A stretch of 64,000 bases of DNA from Bugulina stolonifera (lineage: Eukaryota; Bryozoa; Gymnolaemata; Cheilostomatida; Bugulidae). The stretch is from positions 6,634,001 through 6,698,000 of the forward strand of contig OW285187.1 in the NCBI GenBank assembly GCA_935421135.1, written 5' to 3'. The translations under genes and the position numbers were made by a program. The notes under the pieces are model-generated. The model did not search any database, was not told the origin of the DNA, and saw only the letters and a program-made list of their open reading frames with translations. Shown piece by piece: positions 1 to 40,402 of this stretch. How positions within the stretch are numbered: position 1 is the stretch's first letter; each line of letters starts with the position of its first letter.

Positions 1-205
1 CCACACTGATGACTAGCACTTGTTCAGTATGCCTTGTCTATGTCAGCCTAGCCGCCTAGATGCTATAATTTTATAGCAGTTGTGAACAGGTAATACTATG
101 GCGAAATGTACACCCTGTATTTGACTAAGTAGAGTTAGATACATGTCTATTAATTGTGTGAAATTCCTCCTAGCAATATAATAGCGTTTATTTACATTAC
201 TCCAG

Positions 206-30949
<30,744 letters not shown>

Positions 30950-31694
30950 AGGCTCTCAAATTTTACAACACTGCATCAACGCAAAATATAATATATTTTA
31001 GTATTTCAATTTTTTAGACATGCTTTACTTCAAAATATTATTCTATGTAGTTATATATACAGTGTACTACAAATGTAATATTATATCCTATTGTACTTTT
31101 CTCGAACCATTCATATGTACATATGGGAAAACTGCTAGGATCATTGCATAGCTAGTTTAATTTCAATAGGAATTTTGAAAATTACAAATTTTATAAGATG
31201 GTTCTTAGATTAGAGTAGCAAGTGCCTAAGCACCAACATAACATTTACTTTTTACACTGCAAATTTGTATCATACCTTTTATATGCATTATTATTACTAT
31301 TCAAGTATTATTATTATTTATAATTTACATAAATTTAATTTATGTTACATTGTATGTGTATACATCCATCTTAAACATTTTACAATAATATTATAACAAC
31401 GGTGCCTCTTTTAGAACTGTAAATTTTTCTTTAATACAAAGAAACTTGTAACACTATATACCCCTAAGTTCACTTGTATTTATGCCATCATAAATCTGAT
31501 ACCAACAAAATTTTCAACAAAAATATATCAAAATATATAAATAAAAAAAATTCAAATTGACAATTTTAAAATTTGAAACCAAGTATATATTACATGTATT
31601 TGATAAGATTAATAAAGCATGTGCATGCAGTTGTGGTTACCTGAACTAAAAATATAAAATTGCACCTACAAATAATTTTTCAAATCGTGCTATT
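30950..31694. other. Shared 3' region of convergent MAGI and MCUR1-like genes
   Basis: 745 bp between the two stop codons, very AT-rich, with no further coding signal. On the plus strand AATAAA occurs at 31539-31544 and 31611-31616. If used for MAGI, its 3' UTR would nearly reach or overlap the end of the minus-strand gene. TTTAAT on the plus strand (ATTAAA on minus) occurs near 31156 and 31331 and could serve the opposing gene. Confidence 0.5.
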
Positions 31695-33845
31695 TTATGT
31701 CTTTAAAACTCTATACAATCCTAAACCAATAGTCAAACCTGACACTATCGACCCTCCAATGAATTTGTATATGTCATTTTTGTATCGTTCAAAAGTTGTT
31801 TCTAAAGTACCAACCTCTGCTGTCATCTTGGTAGTAAGACTAGCTATACTTTTCTCTACTAGAGCATGCTCATCCTTCGAACGACTTCTCTCCATATTCA
31901 TGTCTAGAGTCAGCTGATTCTTAACCTGGCTCACGTCTTCTGTCATCTACAAATCCAGTCATTCGAATATATGGCAGCACTCAAAACAATATTAAATGAA
32001 CTATTGTCTTCTCATAAAATATATCATTCACAGAAAATTAACAAAAAGGTGTTGCGTTACCCACAGACCTGTGATCTATGCTGAGCTAGCAAAAGTTTTA
32101 ACTTCTCATTTTCATTACGCAAATCCGAAAGCTCACTTTTCTCCAGTATCGTCATGTCTTTACGTAATGCTCCAATATGAGCCATCACCTGCTCCCTCAT
32201 GACATCCTACCAAATTCCATGATACTTATTATGTTCATGCAGAAAATTTAATAATAATAATCTTGTAAAATGATACATGGATACTTCGCAGTTGCATCAA
32301 AATATCATATTGTCAAGTTGTCCTCTCTCTTTCAAAGAGAGAAGATAATTTTAAAAATTGCACGAACTTCATATGAGTATATTCTGTAGGAATACATTTG
32401 TATCAACCATATATTGTACATATACCATATTTGCTATATTTGCCATATTGACAATACGTACCAAATGAATGTTTAACCAACACCCAATTTTCAAACATTT
32501 AGCAAAGAAAATAGAAATATTCAAGAAGAAACTCACAAGGCCAGATTTTTCCACGCAATGTTTCCTCTGCTCTTTCAGGGCGTCATTCATCAACTGAGCA
32601 AATGTATATGTAATGCATTCTGCTTGTTCCAACGTAAACCCTAAAATGTAAACTTGCATATTTTACCAATTAAGTGCCCTGTAAAATTACAATAAATTCT
32701 TGCTATATTGTAGTGCATATAACAGCAATGCTACCTGTATAATAAGTCATTTTTGGGCTAAAATGTTGCAACATTACATACATTTCTATATACGGTGTGG
32801 TCTAGGATAAAACAACATTTATGAAAAACTCTAAACTGCAAACATTATTACCACTTATGATTACTAAATTTAAAGTACAGAAATAAGACTAACCTTTTTT
32901 AGTAAACAGCTTCACCAGAGCATAAGTATCAACTAAAATATTGTCCTGAGAAAGTTGAGCGGAGCCATACTCAGTGGAGCTGTAACTAGCGGCCTCCTTA
33001 CTTAAATCTGGATTGTCCTCTACTGTTTGACGAACTAAAAGTTTGAATCAGTACATTATACATGCAAGACAGAGACACAGAAACATCTTGTAAATTCATG
33101 TGAGCAAGGTGGGCATAGAGGAGTGTCTCTTGTGCAGTTGGTTCAGCCCACATATACTACTCATCAGCTCAGCTTCTTTTTCAAGGAAGCTGAAGCTGAG
33201 CTGGTATCATGGTTATTACGCCGAACCTCTGTGACATTACGTACTGCAGAGCCTAGAGTTCAAACCCCAGTTAGGAGTGGGCAATTCCTACAAATGTGGA
33301 ATGAAGTCCATACAAGAGAAGTATACAGCATAGTGTACGCATATAATTATGGAACAAAACAAATCTTTGAAAAAATAGTCGCCTATCACTTGCATACTAT
33401 TTCACCAGAACTAATCTACAGTCCTATTTACCTACTCTTAAGATTCTATGTTGACTAGTTACTAGTTTCAGTAACATCTGAAGCAGTTTATTCATCTTCT
33501 ACCTGCTGAACTATTTCGCCCTCAGTCATATGTAATGGCAGTGATAGAGGGCATCACGACAAATCATTATAACATTAACAAAACAAACCAAAAGTTGAAA
33601 TGTTATCATCAGATATGCTTACTTGACTCTTTTAAAATTTCCTCTTCATTCACCTTGCGTGAATCCTCTTTCAGTACATTGGAAGTGGTGGATAATTTTC
33701 TACCATGTAGCAGTTGTCTGTTTGTCAAACTTGGATTCACACTCCAACTAATCAACCTTACAGCTGCATTGACTAATGTTGTGCTTCCTCTCTTTCCAAA
33801 ACTCACTGACGCTATGGAAATCTTTGAAACCAGCAAAGCGCTCAT
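31695..33845 (-). CDS. MCUR1/CCDC90B-family mitochondrial coiled-coil membrane protein
   Basis: Five exons in transcription order: 33845-33623, 33034-32894, 32640-32537, 32206-32069, 31946-31695; phases agree and give 285 residues. The first exon (about 74 aa) is basic, Ser/Thr-rich and nearly free of acid near its start, as in a mitochondrial presequence. Residues about 110-150 hold the conserved head (VDTYALVKLFTKKGFTLEQA). A coiled coil follows (DMTILEKSELSDLRNENEKL, then DMNMERSRS). One membrane segment lies close to the C-terminus (about 262-283, ending GLGLYRVLKT). This order is diagnostic of the DUF1640 family, which contains CCDC90B and MCUR1, the latter reported to regulate the mitochondrial calcium uniporter. 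I cannot tell which paralogue, and it may be the single ancestral type. It converges on MAGI. A SINE lies in intron 1, and an LTR element is inserted upstream in the same orientation. Confidence 0.9.
33194..33318 (+). repeat. tRNA-derived SINE, copy 6, in MCUR1-like intron 1
   Basis: GAGCTGGTATCATGGTTATT (A-box region), later GAGTTCAAACCCC (B-box), then AGTGGGCAATTCCTACAAAT and GTGGAATGAAGTCC. It has the same layout as copies 1 and 3 but is more diverged. It is preceded by a palindrome around 33166-33200 (CAGCTCAGCTTC and its complement). Confidence 0.65.
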
Positions 33846-34301
33846 TTCTGTTTGAAACTTATGCAGCAGTTGCTGGATTTTAAAAAACTAGAATCCGAAC
33901 TACAACCAAATATAAAAAGGTTTGATATCCAACTGATATCTGTCATACCAATACGACAATACCCACGCCTATCACTAATAAGACCAACCAACATGTACAC
34001 TTACTGCTGTAATACTAAAGTCATCAAGTTAGATTTAGTAACTGTTTTTATCAGTTCAGGCATAACCGCATAACTGCAGACGGAATTCACTGGATATTAT
34101 AATTGACCACAAGTCCACAAGGAAGTCATGCATGTATGACAAACATTATTGTCCTCAAAAATAACTGAACAGAAATATTCAATATAGTAGCACTATAAGG
34201 TGTTACATTATGATTATTTGGTGCTTGCACAAGTGAACATTACTGTATGGTTATAGAGTTGCCATTTAGTTTTTAGTTGCGAGTGAACCAACCAACCCTG
34301 A
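33846..34301. other. Upstream region of the MCUR1-like gene up to the LTR insertion
   Basis: 456 bp between the start codon and the 3' LTR of the retrotransposon. It should contain the 5' UTR and core promoter. I see no clear TATA box or other recognisable motif. The last five bases before the LTR (CCTGA, 34297-34301) are the left target-site duplicate. Confidence 0.4.
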
Positions 34302-34610
34302 TGTAGATTAACTTTAAAAGAGTTTATAGGTTTACTAGTTGCTGTATTACACTACTAACATGTTGACAGAACAACACTCAAGACTCAACTGACTCATCAA
34401 TATAACCACATAAAAGCATTACAGCAATTATGATGAAACAATGATGCAATGCAAACAGCCAGGCAAATCAATGACATTGGCAAAGAACACATTAATATGA
34501 AACGTTGTGATACTATAAACAAATGATGTGTTAATTAGAGCAAAAACATAACCAGAAGTTAAAACTGAACTATGATAAGATATATGTATAATATATAATG
34601 CAACTTTACA
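34302..34610 (-). repeat. 3' LTR
   Basis: 309 bp, TG...CA ends, essentially identical to 38314-38622. It is the copy nearest the MCUR1-like gene and is oriented so that transcription started in it would run toward that gene. Confidence 0.95.
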
Positions 34611-34624
34611 CCTCCCCCTGATCT
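34611..34624 (-). other. Polypurine tract
   Basis: The minus-strand sequence AGATCAGGGGGAGG directly precedes the 3' LTR and starts 10 bp after the pol stop codon. Position and composition fit the plus-strand DNA primer site. Confidence 0.8.
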
Positions 34625-34634
34625 CTATGATCAA

Positions 34635-37600
34635 TCAATAGTCTAAGCAAAAGTCAGCCAACCAGGCAGGGGGTTTACGATTTCTGGCAGGACGAACTGA
34701 TTCTTCCGACTCAGCTTCGCTACCTGCATCACTGACAATGTCATTAGCATCTACAGCAATGTTATCGTGATCGTGTTCGATACCTACATGTATGTTGTCA
34801 ACAGGCTCTGGAGTATTGTGAATTTCTAGCTCGCATTGCTGCAATTCTAACTGATTAGCGCTAGGTCTCCAGCAAAATCTAATATCACCTATGTGTCTAG
34901 TCATTCCGTCTACTTTAGCAGCAGTGTTAGAAACCAATGCAGTTATTATACCAGTTTTCCATACTGACGTACACTTGTTGACTCCTGGTTTTACATAGAC
35001 TTGGTCGCCCACCTTATAGGGGTTTAAGCTAACATCCCTGCTACTATTAGCTACAGCTTCTGGCAACTTTTGCAACTTATATTGAAATAGTCTTTCAGCA
35101 GGTACAACGCCCTCAGCGTTTGGAGAATTATTATACCAAAACACCATTTCATTAACTGTGCCACCAGACCGCTCTAGCATTCGCTTAATGGTGCGATGGT
35201 TTCGCTCAATTATGCCGTTCCCAGAAGCTCTGTAAGCACAACTGAATATTTGGTTAACATTCCATTTCTGAAGCATAGGCTTAAGTGCTTTGAAACAAGG
35301 TCCGTTATCTGATAAGAGCTCTACTGGAGGGCCACGTTCACAGAATATGTGCTCTAACTGCTCTTTGACTACAACAGATGTTTCATTTCTTAACTTCCTC
35401 CAAATCACATATCTGCTTGGCCCACAATCTATTACAGTTAGGTATGGTGTGCCCTTGTAATGAGTTATATCAGTAGCCAGTCTTTGCCAGTCATCGTCAA
35501 CATCTACATGACCAGCTTCCCATCGAACTGGTGCGGGATCTATTCTACGACAGATGTGACATTGCCTAACTACCTCCTCTACATCATTTCTCTTCACTCT
35601 TGAGCCCCATTTGGCTACAGCTAAGTGCAAGGTGCGATCAACACCCAGATGGTTCATGTCATGAAGGTTACGCAACTTGTCTATGATGTCATCTGCTATG
35701 ACATTTACACCACAAGTTCGCTTATCAAGCCATTTGCGCGGAACTCTAGTAAGTTCATCAGCTTTGTTTTCCTCTGATTTTACTAGCACGATTTGCATGG
35801 TCAATTCATACTCATCAATCAAGTCACTTAACAATCTAAGACGCCGCTTTACTATCATTTCACTTAAACCGCTAACTTTAGGCCTTTTACTGTCATTGAG
35901 CACTGACTTTACCCACCCATGTACTGTTGCAGAGTCCGTAAGGATGGTGACATCTTTCAAGTCCCATTTTAAGGCTATGTTTACAGCTTTTAATACTGCC
36001 TCAAGCTCTGCAACGTTAATGTGTGCTCCATCATCGATACTTCTCAACCAAGTAGCGTCCTCTACAATCTCATTGCCAACTTCAACACATACACCTACCG
36101 CCAAACTGCTGGCGTCACACCACACTTTACCTATTTGTGATGCTTCTACACTCCATTGACCGCCAACTGGGTCGTGCTGCTTTAACTTTTCTGACACCTC
36201 ATCCAACATTTTCTTGACATTACTTGGTATATCACTGTCCCATTCGCTGGAATGAACCTCTCGTTTCATAAAGCTGCACGCCACCCTTAACCATCTAGCC
36301 ACAGGGTAATGACCAATGTATTTGCCACATATTGAGTACAATTCTCTTTTACTAACTTGTGATGGTACTTCAGGTATATCACTGTCTCTTCGCCACTCGA
36401 GGGTTCCACATTCAGAAGAATTGACTCGCAACCCTAATACTCGTGCACAAGAAAGTTTTTCAGGTTCCTTTGAGATTAAACCATACTTTTTTAAGTGTTC
36501 CTTTACTGTTGACACTGCAACAATCTCCTCATTTACTAATATATCATCTATGTAATGATCAGTACCATTGCATACATTTTCATCAAGCGACAAAACTTTG
36601 GCGAGTATTTGAGACATGACTTTTGGTGCTATGTTCAGACCAAATCCCAATCTGGTTAACACATATAGTTTGCCCTTGATTCTTACAGCCTGAAATCGTT
36701 GCAAGGACTTATCTACATGCAATTGCAAGTATGCTTTTTGCAGGTCTAGCATACAGGCCTTATTACCAATTTTCCGCCATTCTCTCAACTTTTCTTGACA
36801 AACTGCTACATTACTGCCTGGATTACTATGAACATACTTGTTCAACTCCCTACTGTAATCCATTACAGGTCTCACTTTCCTAGCTTTATTAGGCTGGAAA
36901 ACTGCCATTAGTGGAATTACACCACTTACCTTTCCATGTTCACATTCATCATATGGCTCCAACCATCCATTGCTTATCCATTGCTCTATCTCACTGTCAT
37001 ACTTTTGCCTACAGTTCTCTTTTACTGCATATTCAGAGCATTGATTTTTAAGCACTGGTTCTTCTTCCTTCCATTTCCATTTAACTGTCCATTTAGTGCC
37101 GTTGAAATTGGCACTAAAATCTGAATCTTCAATATGCAACACTTTCACTTCCGTTTCGTTCTCACATGCTGCAACCACATGATGTTCAAATTTCCCAAAC
37201 TGCACACCTTTGCTTGTGCTTATTGCAACACCACCAAGCCTGTTAATTCCATCCATGCCAAGGATTAAACTACATCCACACACAAGTTCAGGTGCTACCA
37301 AACAACGTAACTGTATACTGTCACAATGATCAACATCTACTGTTATAACGACCTCACCATAGCATTGAGTAGTGTTTCCGTTTAGCATTTTAACTATTCT
37401 CCCTGGACCTATAACTCTCAACTTCAACTTGTCAACAATTCCTTTCGCAATAACAGTCTGTTCACATCCACTATCGATCAAAGTTTTTGTTGTAATTCCA
37501 CAAACCTTAGTTGTTATAAATGGAAGCGTCGACCTTATTGAGTATTGTTGGGGCGAGCAACCGACGCATACGCTCCCCCGCTCCCGTTTCCCGACCTCTT

Positions 37601-37646
37601 TGGACACTGTTTTGACACGTGACCAAAGTCCTGGCAGCTGTAGCAT
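34635..37646 (-). CDS. pol: Retrotransposon pol: protease, reverse transcriptase, RNase H, integrase
   Basis: An uninterrupted frame of 1003 codons from its first Met; it is probably expressed as a gag-pol fusion by -1 frameshifting, so that Met need not be a real start. In this numbering the protease active site is LIDSG (58-60; Ser replaces the usual Thr). Reverse transcriptase has RPVMDYSRELN (259-269), catalytic Asp301 in DLQKAY and YIDD (365-368). RNase H acids are Asp511, Glu548, Asp571 and Asp630. Integrase has an HHCC zinc site (His662, His666, Cys696, Cys699) and the D, D, E residues Asp726, Asp780 and Glu814. All expected catalytic residues are present. The stop is followed within 10 bp by the polypurine tract. 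The exact superfamily is not settled by eye. Confidence 0.93.
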   Translation of the reverse strand: MLQLPGLWSRVKTVSKEVGKRERGSVCVGCSPQQYSIRSTLPFITTKVCGITTKTLIDSGCEQTVIAKGIVDKLKLRVIGPGRIVKMLNGNTTQCYGEVVITVDVDHCDSIQLRCLVAPELVCGCSLILGMDGINRLGGVAISTSKGVQFGKFEHHVVAACENETEVKVLHIEDSDFSANFNGTKWTVKWKWKEEEPVLKNQCSEYAVKENCRQKYDSEIEQWISNGWLEPYDECEHGKVSGVIPLMAVFQPNKARKVRPVMDYSRELNKYVHSNPGSNVAVCQEKLREWRKIGNKACMLDLQKAYLQLHVDKSLQRFQAVRIKGKLYVLTRLGFGLNIAPKVMSQILAKVLSLDENVCNGTDHYIDDILVNEEIVAVSTVKEHLKKYGLISKEPEKLSCARVLGLRVNSSECGTLEWRRDSDIPEVPSQVSKRELYSICGKYIGHYPVARWLRVACSFMKREVHSSEWDSDIPSNVKKMLDEVSEKLKQHDPVGGQWSVEASQIGKVWCDASSLAVGVCVEVGNEIVEDATWLRSIDDGAHINVAELEAVLKAVNIALKWDLKDVTILTDSATVHGWVKSVLNDSKRPKVSGLSEMIVKRRLRLLSDLIDEYELTMQIVLVKSEENKADELTRVPRKWLDKRTCGVNVIADDIIDKLRNLHDMNHLGVDRTLHLAVAKWGSRVKRNDVEEVVRQCHICRRIDPAPVRWEAGHVDVDDDWQRLATDITHYKGTPYLTVIDCGPSRYVIWRKLRNETSVVVKEQLEHIFCERGPPVELLSDNGPCFKALKPMLQKWNVNQIFSCAYRASGNGIIERNHRTIKRMLERSGGTVNEMVFWYNNSPNAEGVVPAERLFQYKLQKLPEAVANSSRDVSLNPYKVGDQVYVKPGVNKCTSVWKTGIITALVSNTAAKVDGMTRHIGDIRFCWRPSANQLELQQCELEIHNTPEPVDNIHVGIEHDHDNIAVDANDIVSDAGSEAESEESVRPARNRKPPAWLADFCLDY

Positions 37647-38281
37647 TGAATTTGTTTATTTGCGTCCCTTTGTTTTCTTCCTGTAGGACATTCTCTTGCA
37701 ATGTGACCCTGACCTGAACATGTGTAGCATTTGATACTTGTATTTGCTAGTTTTTGTGTGACAGTACTGCATACATATGCTGCATCGGATTTCGACGCTA
37801 ACACAGTCCTGGCGCGGGTTACAATTTCATTCAATCCCATCTCTTCTACAGCAGCTGTTGCCTTCAGTTGATCTGAGACACCTGTCGGCAAACCAGACAC
37901 AAAAGCACATTTAAGCAGCGGATCAGATTGCTTTTGACCGATTGAATCTATCAACCGTCTCAGATCTGCAAGAAACACATCTACTGTTTCACCCTCTTGT
38001 AACACTCGTACACGCAACTTGTCATAAGCGCTATAACAGTTTATGCTGAATGCTGTCATTAGCTCCTTCTTTAACTTGTCATAATCATTCTTTGTAGTAT
38101 CTGGTAGCTGCTGATATAATGAGAAGGCTGGTCCGTTTAAAAACAATGGCACAAACGACTTTAAGTCATCTACTTTCTGCAGCTTTGCAACCAGTTCTAA
38201 CTTATCAATCCATGTACTGAATTCTCCACTACTGTTACTGTCCTCATAGCTCTTAATCAGATCTGATAGCTTTACTGCCAT
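37535..38281 (-). CDS. gag: Retrotransposon gag with two CCHC zinc knuckles
   Basis: 248 codons, beginning 32 nt inside the 5' LTR boundary. The N-terminal two thirds resemble a retrotransposon capsid region (FLNGPAFSLYQQLP, then EGETVDVFLADLRRLI). Two zinc knuckles lie near the C-terminus (CYTCSGQGHIAREC and CYSCQDFGHVSKQC, pattern C-x2-C-x4-H-x4-C) followed by a short Gly/Ser tail. It overlaps pol by 112 nt in the -1 frame. It packages element RNA in cytoplasmic particles (family knowledge). Confidence 0.92.
   Translation of the reverse strand: MAVKLSDLIKSYEDSNSSGEFSTWIDKLELVAKLQKVDDLKSFVPLFLNGPAFSLYQQLPDTTKNDYDKLKKELMTAFSINCYSAYDKLRVRVLQEGETVDVFLADLRRLIDSIGQKQSDPLLKCAFVSGLPTGVSDQLKATAAVEEMGLNEIVTRARTVLASKSDAAYVCSTVTQKLANTSIKCYTCSGQGHIARECPTGRKQRDANKQIQCYSCQDFGHVSKQCPKRSGNGSGGAYASVARPNNTQ
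37550..37592 (-). promoter_or_regulatory. Putative -1 ribosomal frameshift signal between gag and pol
   Basis: In the gag frame the minus strand reads G GGA AAC at 37592-37586, a textbook X XXY YYZ slippery heptamer. After a 6-nt spacer a GC-rich hairpin can form: 37579-37576 pairs with 37553-37550, and 37575-37572 with 37558-37555, with one bulged base and a 13-nt loop. The pol frame is -1 relative to gag, as required. Confidence 0.75.
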
Positions 38282-38301
38282 TTTCTTGTTGTACTAATAT
38301 T

Positions 38302-38313
38302 GCCGAAATAGCT
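38302..38313 (-). other. Putative primer-binding site complementary to the 5' end of tRNA-Phe
   Basis: Directly adjacent to the 5' LTR. The plus strand here reads GCCGAAATAGCT, identical to nucleotides 1-12 of animal tRNA-Phe (from memory), so the element RNA would pair with the tRNA's 5' end. The usual TGG that pairs with the tRNA CCA tail is absent. This suggests priming by a tRNA fragment, but it is unproven. Confidence 0.55.
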
Positions 38314-38622
38314 TGTAGATTAACTTTAAAAGAGTTTATAGGTTTACTAGTTGCTGTATTACACTACTAACATGTTGACAGAACAACACTCAAGACTCAA
38401 CTGACTCATCAATATAACCACATAAAAGCATTACAGCAATTATGATGAAACAATGATGCAATGCAAACAGCCAGGCAAACCAATGACATTGGCAAAGAAC
38501 ACATTAATATGAAACGTTGTGATACTATAAACAAATGATGTGTTAATTAGAGCAAAAACATAACCAGAAGTTAAAACTGAACTATGATAAGATATATGTA
38601 TAATATATAATGCAACTTTACA
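38314..38622 (-). repeat. 5' LTR
   Basis: 309 bp, TG...CA ends, one base different from 34302-34610; followed on the plus strand by the right CCTGA target duplicate (38623-38627). It carries the element promoter by position. Confidence 0.95.
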
Positions 38623-39311
38623 CCTGATAGTAACGTAGTATTATAAGTACAAGCAATCAAATTAAATTATAGGTATTTAGCAGAACTAAGATATTTTTAT
38701 TTTATTACAATCAACTTGAGTTGTCGGTAGCGGCGCATCACATACACACTGCATACCTATAGCAATATTATGACGTAAGAATAGAATCAGATAAAAAAAT
38801 ATCAATATGAATCGAATATCAATTCAATATGAATATCAATATCAATATGAATATTAATATGTCATTCAGATTCTGGGAGATCAGAATGATAGGCCTATTA
38901 TTTTTGGGGATGCAAACTGAAAGTGAACTGGACAGTTACACCACCATCGTCAAGAAAACTAAAGTAAATCAAGGGCTCAACTATAATAATATAAACCGTC
39001 ATTGATCGCTATTTAATCAGGAAGAGTGGGATGACTGATTAATAATTCAAACAAAAGGTATCATTTTACCAAAATAGCGCTGTTACATGTTACCACAGGT
39101 TAAAAACGTTCTGTATATCTTCCAATAATTTTATGGCAGGTAATGGTCTTTACGAGATTTAAAGGTTTTCTAAAATAGATAACATAACACCGGGGAAACA
39201 AATCCTAACCGTATGAACTTTCGGCTGCAGTAGTTGCAAAGTGGTACAATATTGTATGTATCACTTTGAGTGGTTGGGCTGGTGTGGACTGTGGAGTCAT
39301 AGATCTATCTC
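38623..39311. other. Intergenic stretch without recognised gene
   Basis: AT-rich DNA between the LTR element and the AAGTC element. At about 38800-38862 there is a simple repeat of AATATGAATATC and AATATCAATATG. Nothing else was recognised. Confidence 0.5.
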
Positions 39312-40402
39312 CAGAGTTGGGTCCAAGTCGACTTGCAAGTCAACAAGTCAAGTCATTTCTAAAATTTTGGAGGCAAGTCAAGTCGAAGTCAAGTCAGTGC
39401 TGCCTCAAGTCAAGTCAAGTCAAGTCAAGTCAAGTAACTTCTAAAATTTTGAAGGCAAGTCAAGTCGAAGTCAAGTCAGTGATGCCTCAAGTCAAGTCAA
39501 GTCAAGTCAGCTGTCATGCAAGTCACAAGTCAAGTCAAGTCAAAGTCAAGTCAAGTCGAAATGCAAGTCAAGTGGAAGACAACTTCAAAAAATTTTACAT
39601 TTCTCAAACCATCATTTTTTTCCTTTAGTAGGCATTCCAATCCATGAAAAACCTATGCCAATGTGTAGCAGGGCATGTACATGTATGTTATGCAATCATG
39701 GTAAAGAACTAGTCTATATAAGTAGTATTATTGGCACTACAGTCGAGACTGGTCATATAGTATTATATACTGTATATTGTAATGGTGATGCAGTGTTACA
39801 TACATGTAAACAGCACATGGTACAGCACAGAGTGTCCACTGGCCAGTCCTGCAATTTAACTCTAGTAATGCTTGCACTGTACATTATATTCACTACTTAC
39901 ACCACACCTAGGCTACACTTACACTACTTGCACTGTGTGTACTTGTGACTATGCATTGCCGTTGTGTAGTCTCACGTACACACAACCTAGATATTGCCTG
40001 AATTGTGTATCCTCATAGCTAACCTTGATATACTCTGAGTGCTGCTAGTAGCACTGACCCAGTACAAATGATAAATAGGTAGACAATTGAGACCTTTTTT
40101 CCATGTTGGCTAAACACTATACAAAATTTTTATTTGCCAGATTGACTTGGCAGAACCCAAGTCAAAATCACAAGTCATTCATGTGTCCAAGTCAAGTCAA
40201 GTCAAGTCACATTGATGTGCAAGTCAAAGTCAAGTCGAAATCACAAGTCATTCATGTGTCCAAGTCAAGTCAAGTCAAGTCACATTGATGCGCAAGTCAA
40301 AGTCAAGTCAAGTCAGCAAGTTGGCAAGTCCAAGTCAAGTCGACTTGTGACTTGACTTGACTTGGCAAGTCAAGTCAAATCTATGACTTGGACCCAGCTC
40401 TG
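39312..40402. mobile_element. AAGTC-rich foldback element
   Basis: The ends are inverted copies of CAGAG(T/C)TGGGTCCAAGTC (39312-39329 and 40385-40402). Two blocks of tandem AAGTC units (39330-39575 and about 40155-40375) flank some 500 bp of ordinary sequence. The right block contains a duplicated subunit of about 73 bp (CAAGTCATTCATGTGTCC...) and ends with inverted GACTTGACTTG. The Lys/Ser/Gln/Val-rich open frames here are products of the repeat. It looks like a non-autonomous DNA element with satellite-like arms. Confidence 0.7.

Larger units (their letters stand above)
34302..38622 (-). mobile_element. Complete, young LTR retrotransposon, 4.3 kb
   Basis: Two LTRs of 309 bp (34302-34610 and 38314-38622) begin TG and end CA, and I find one difference between them (near 34480/38490). 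A 5-bp direct repeat CCTGA flanks the insertion (34297-34301 and 38623-38627). On the minus strand the order is 5' LTR, a primer-binding site candidate, gag, a pol frame at -1, a polypurine tract and the 3' LTR. Both frames are open along their length and no env-like frame is present. The domain order protease, reverse transcriptase, RNase H, integrase excludes the Copia type. The clade is otherwise unclear; Ty3/Gypsy-like is the nearest general description. Confidence 0.95.

Noticed and set aside
34302..38622. LTR element as an endogenous retrovirus with envelope gene
   Set aside because: Only 10 bp separate the pol stop from the polypurine tract, so there is no room for an env frame.
39241..40288. 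Plus-strand frames rich in Lys, Ser, Gln and Val
   Set aside because: They are produced by the AAGTC pentamer arrays and have no conserved features.
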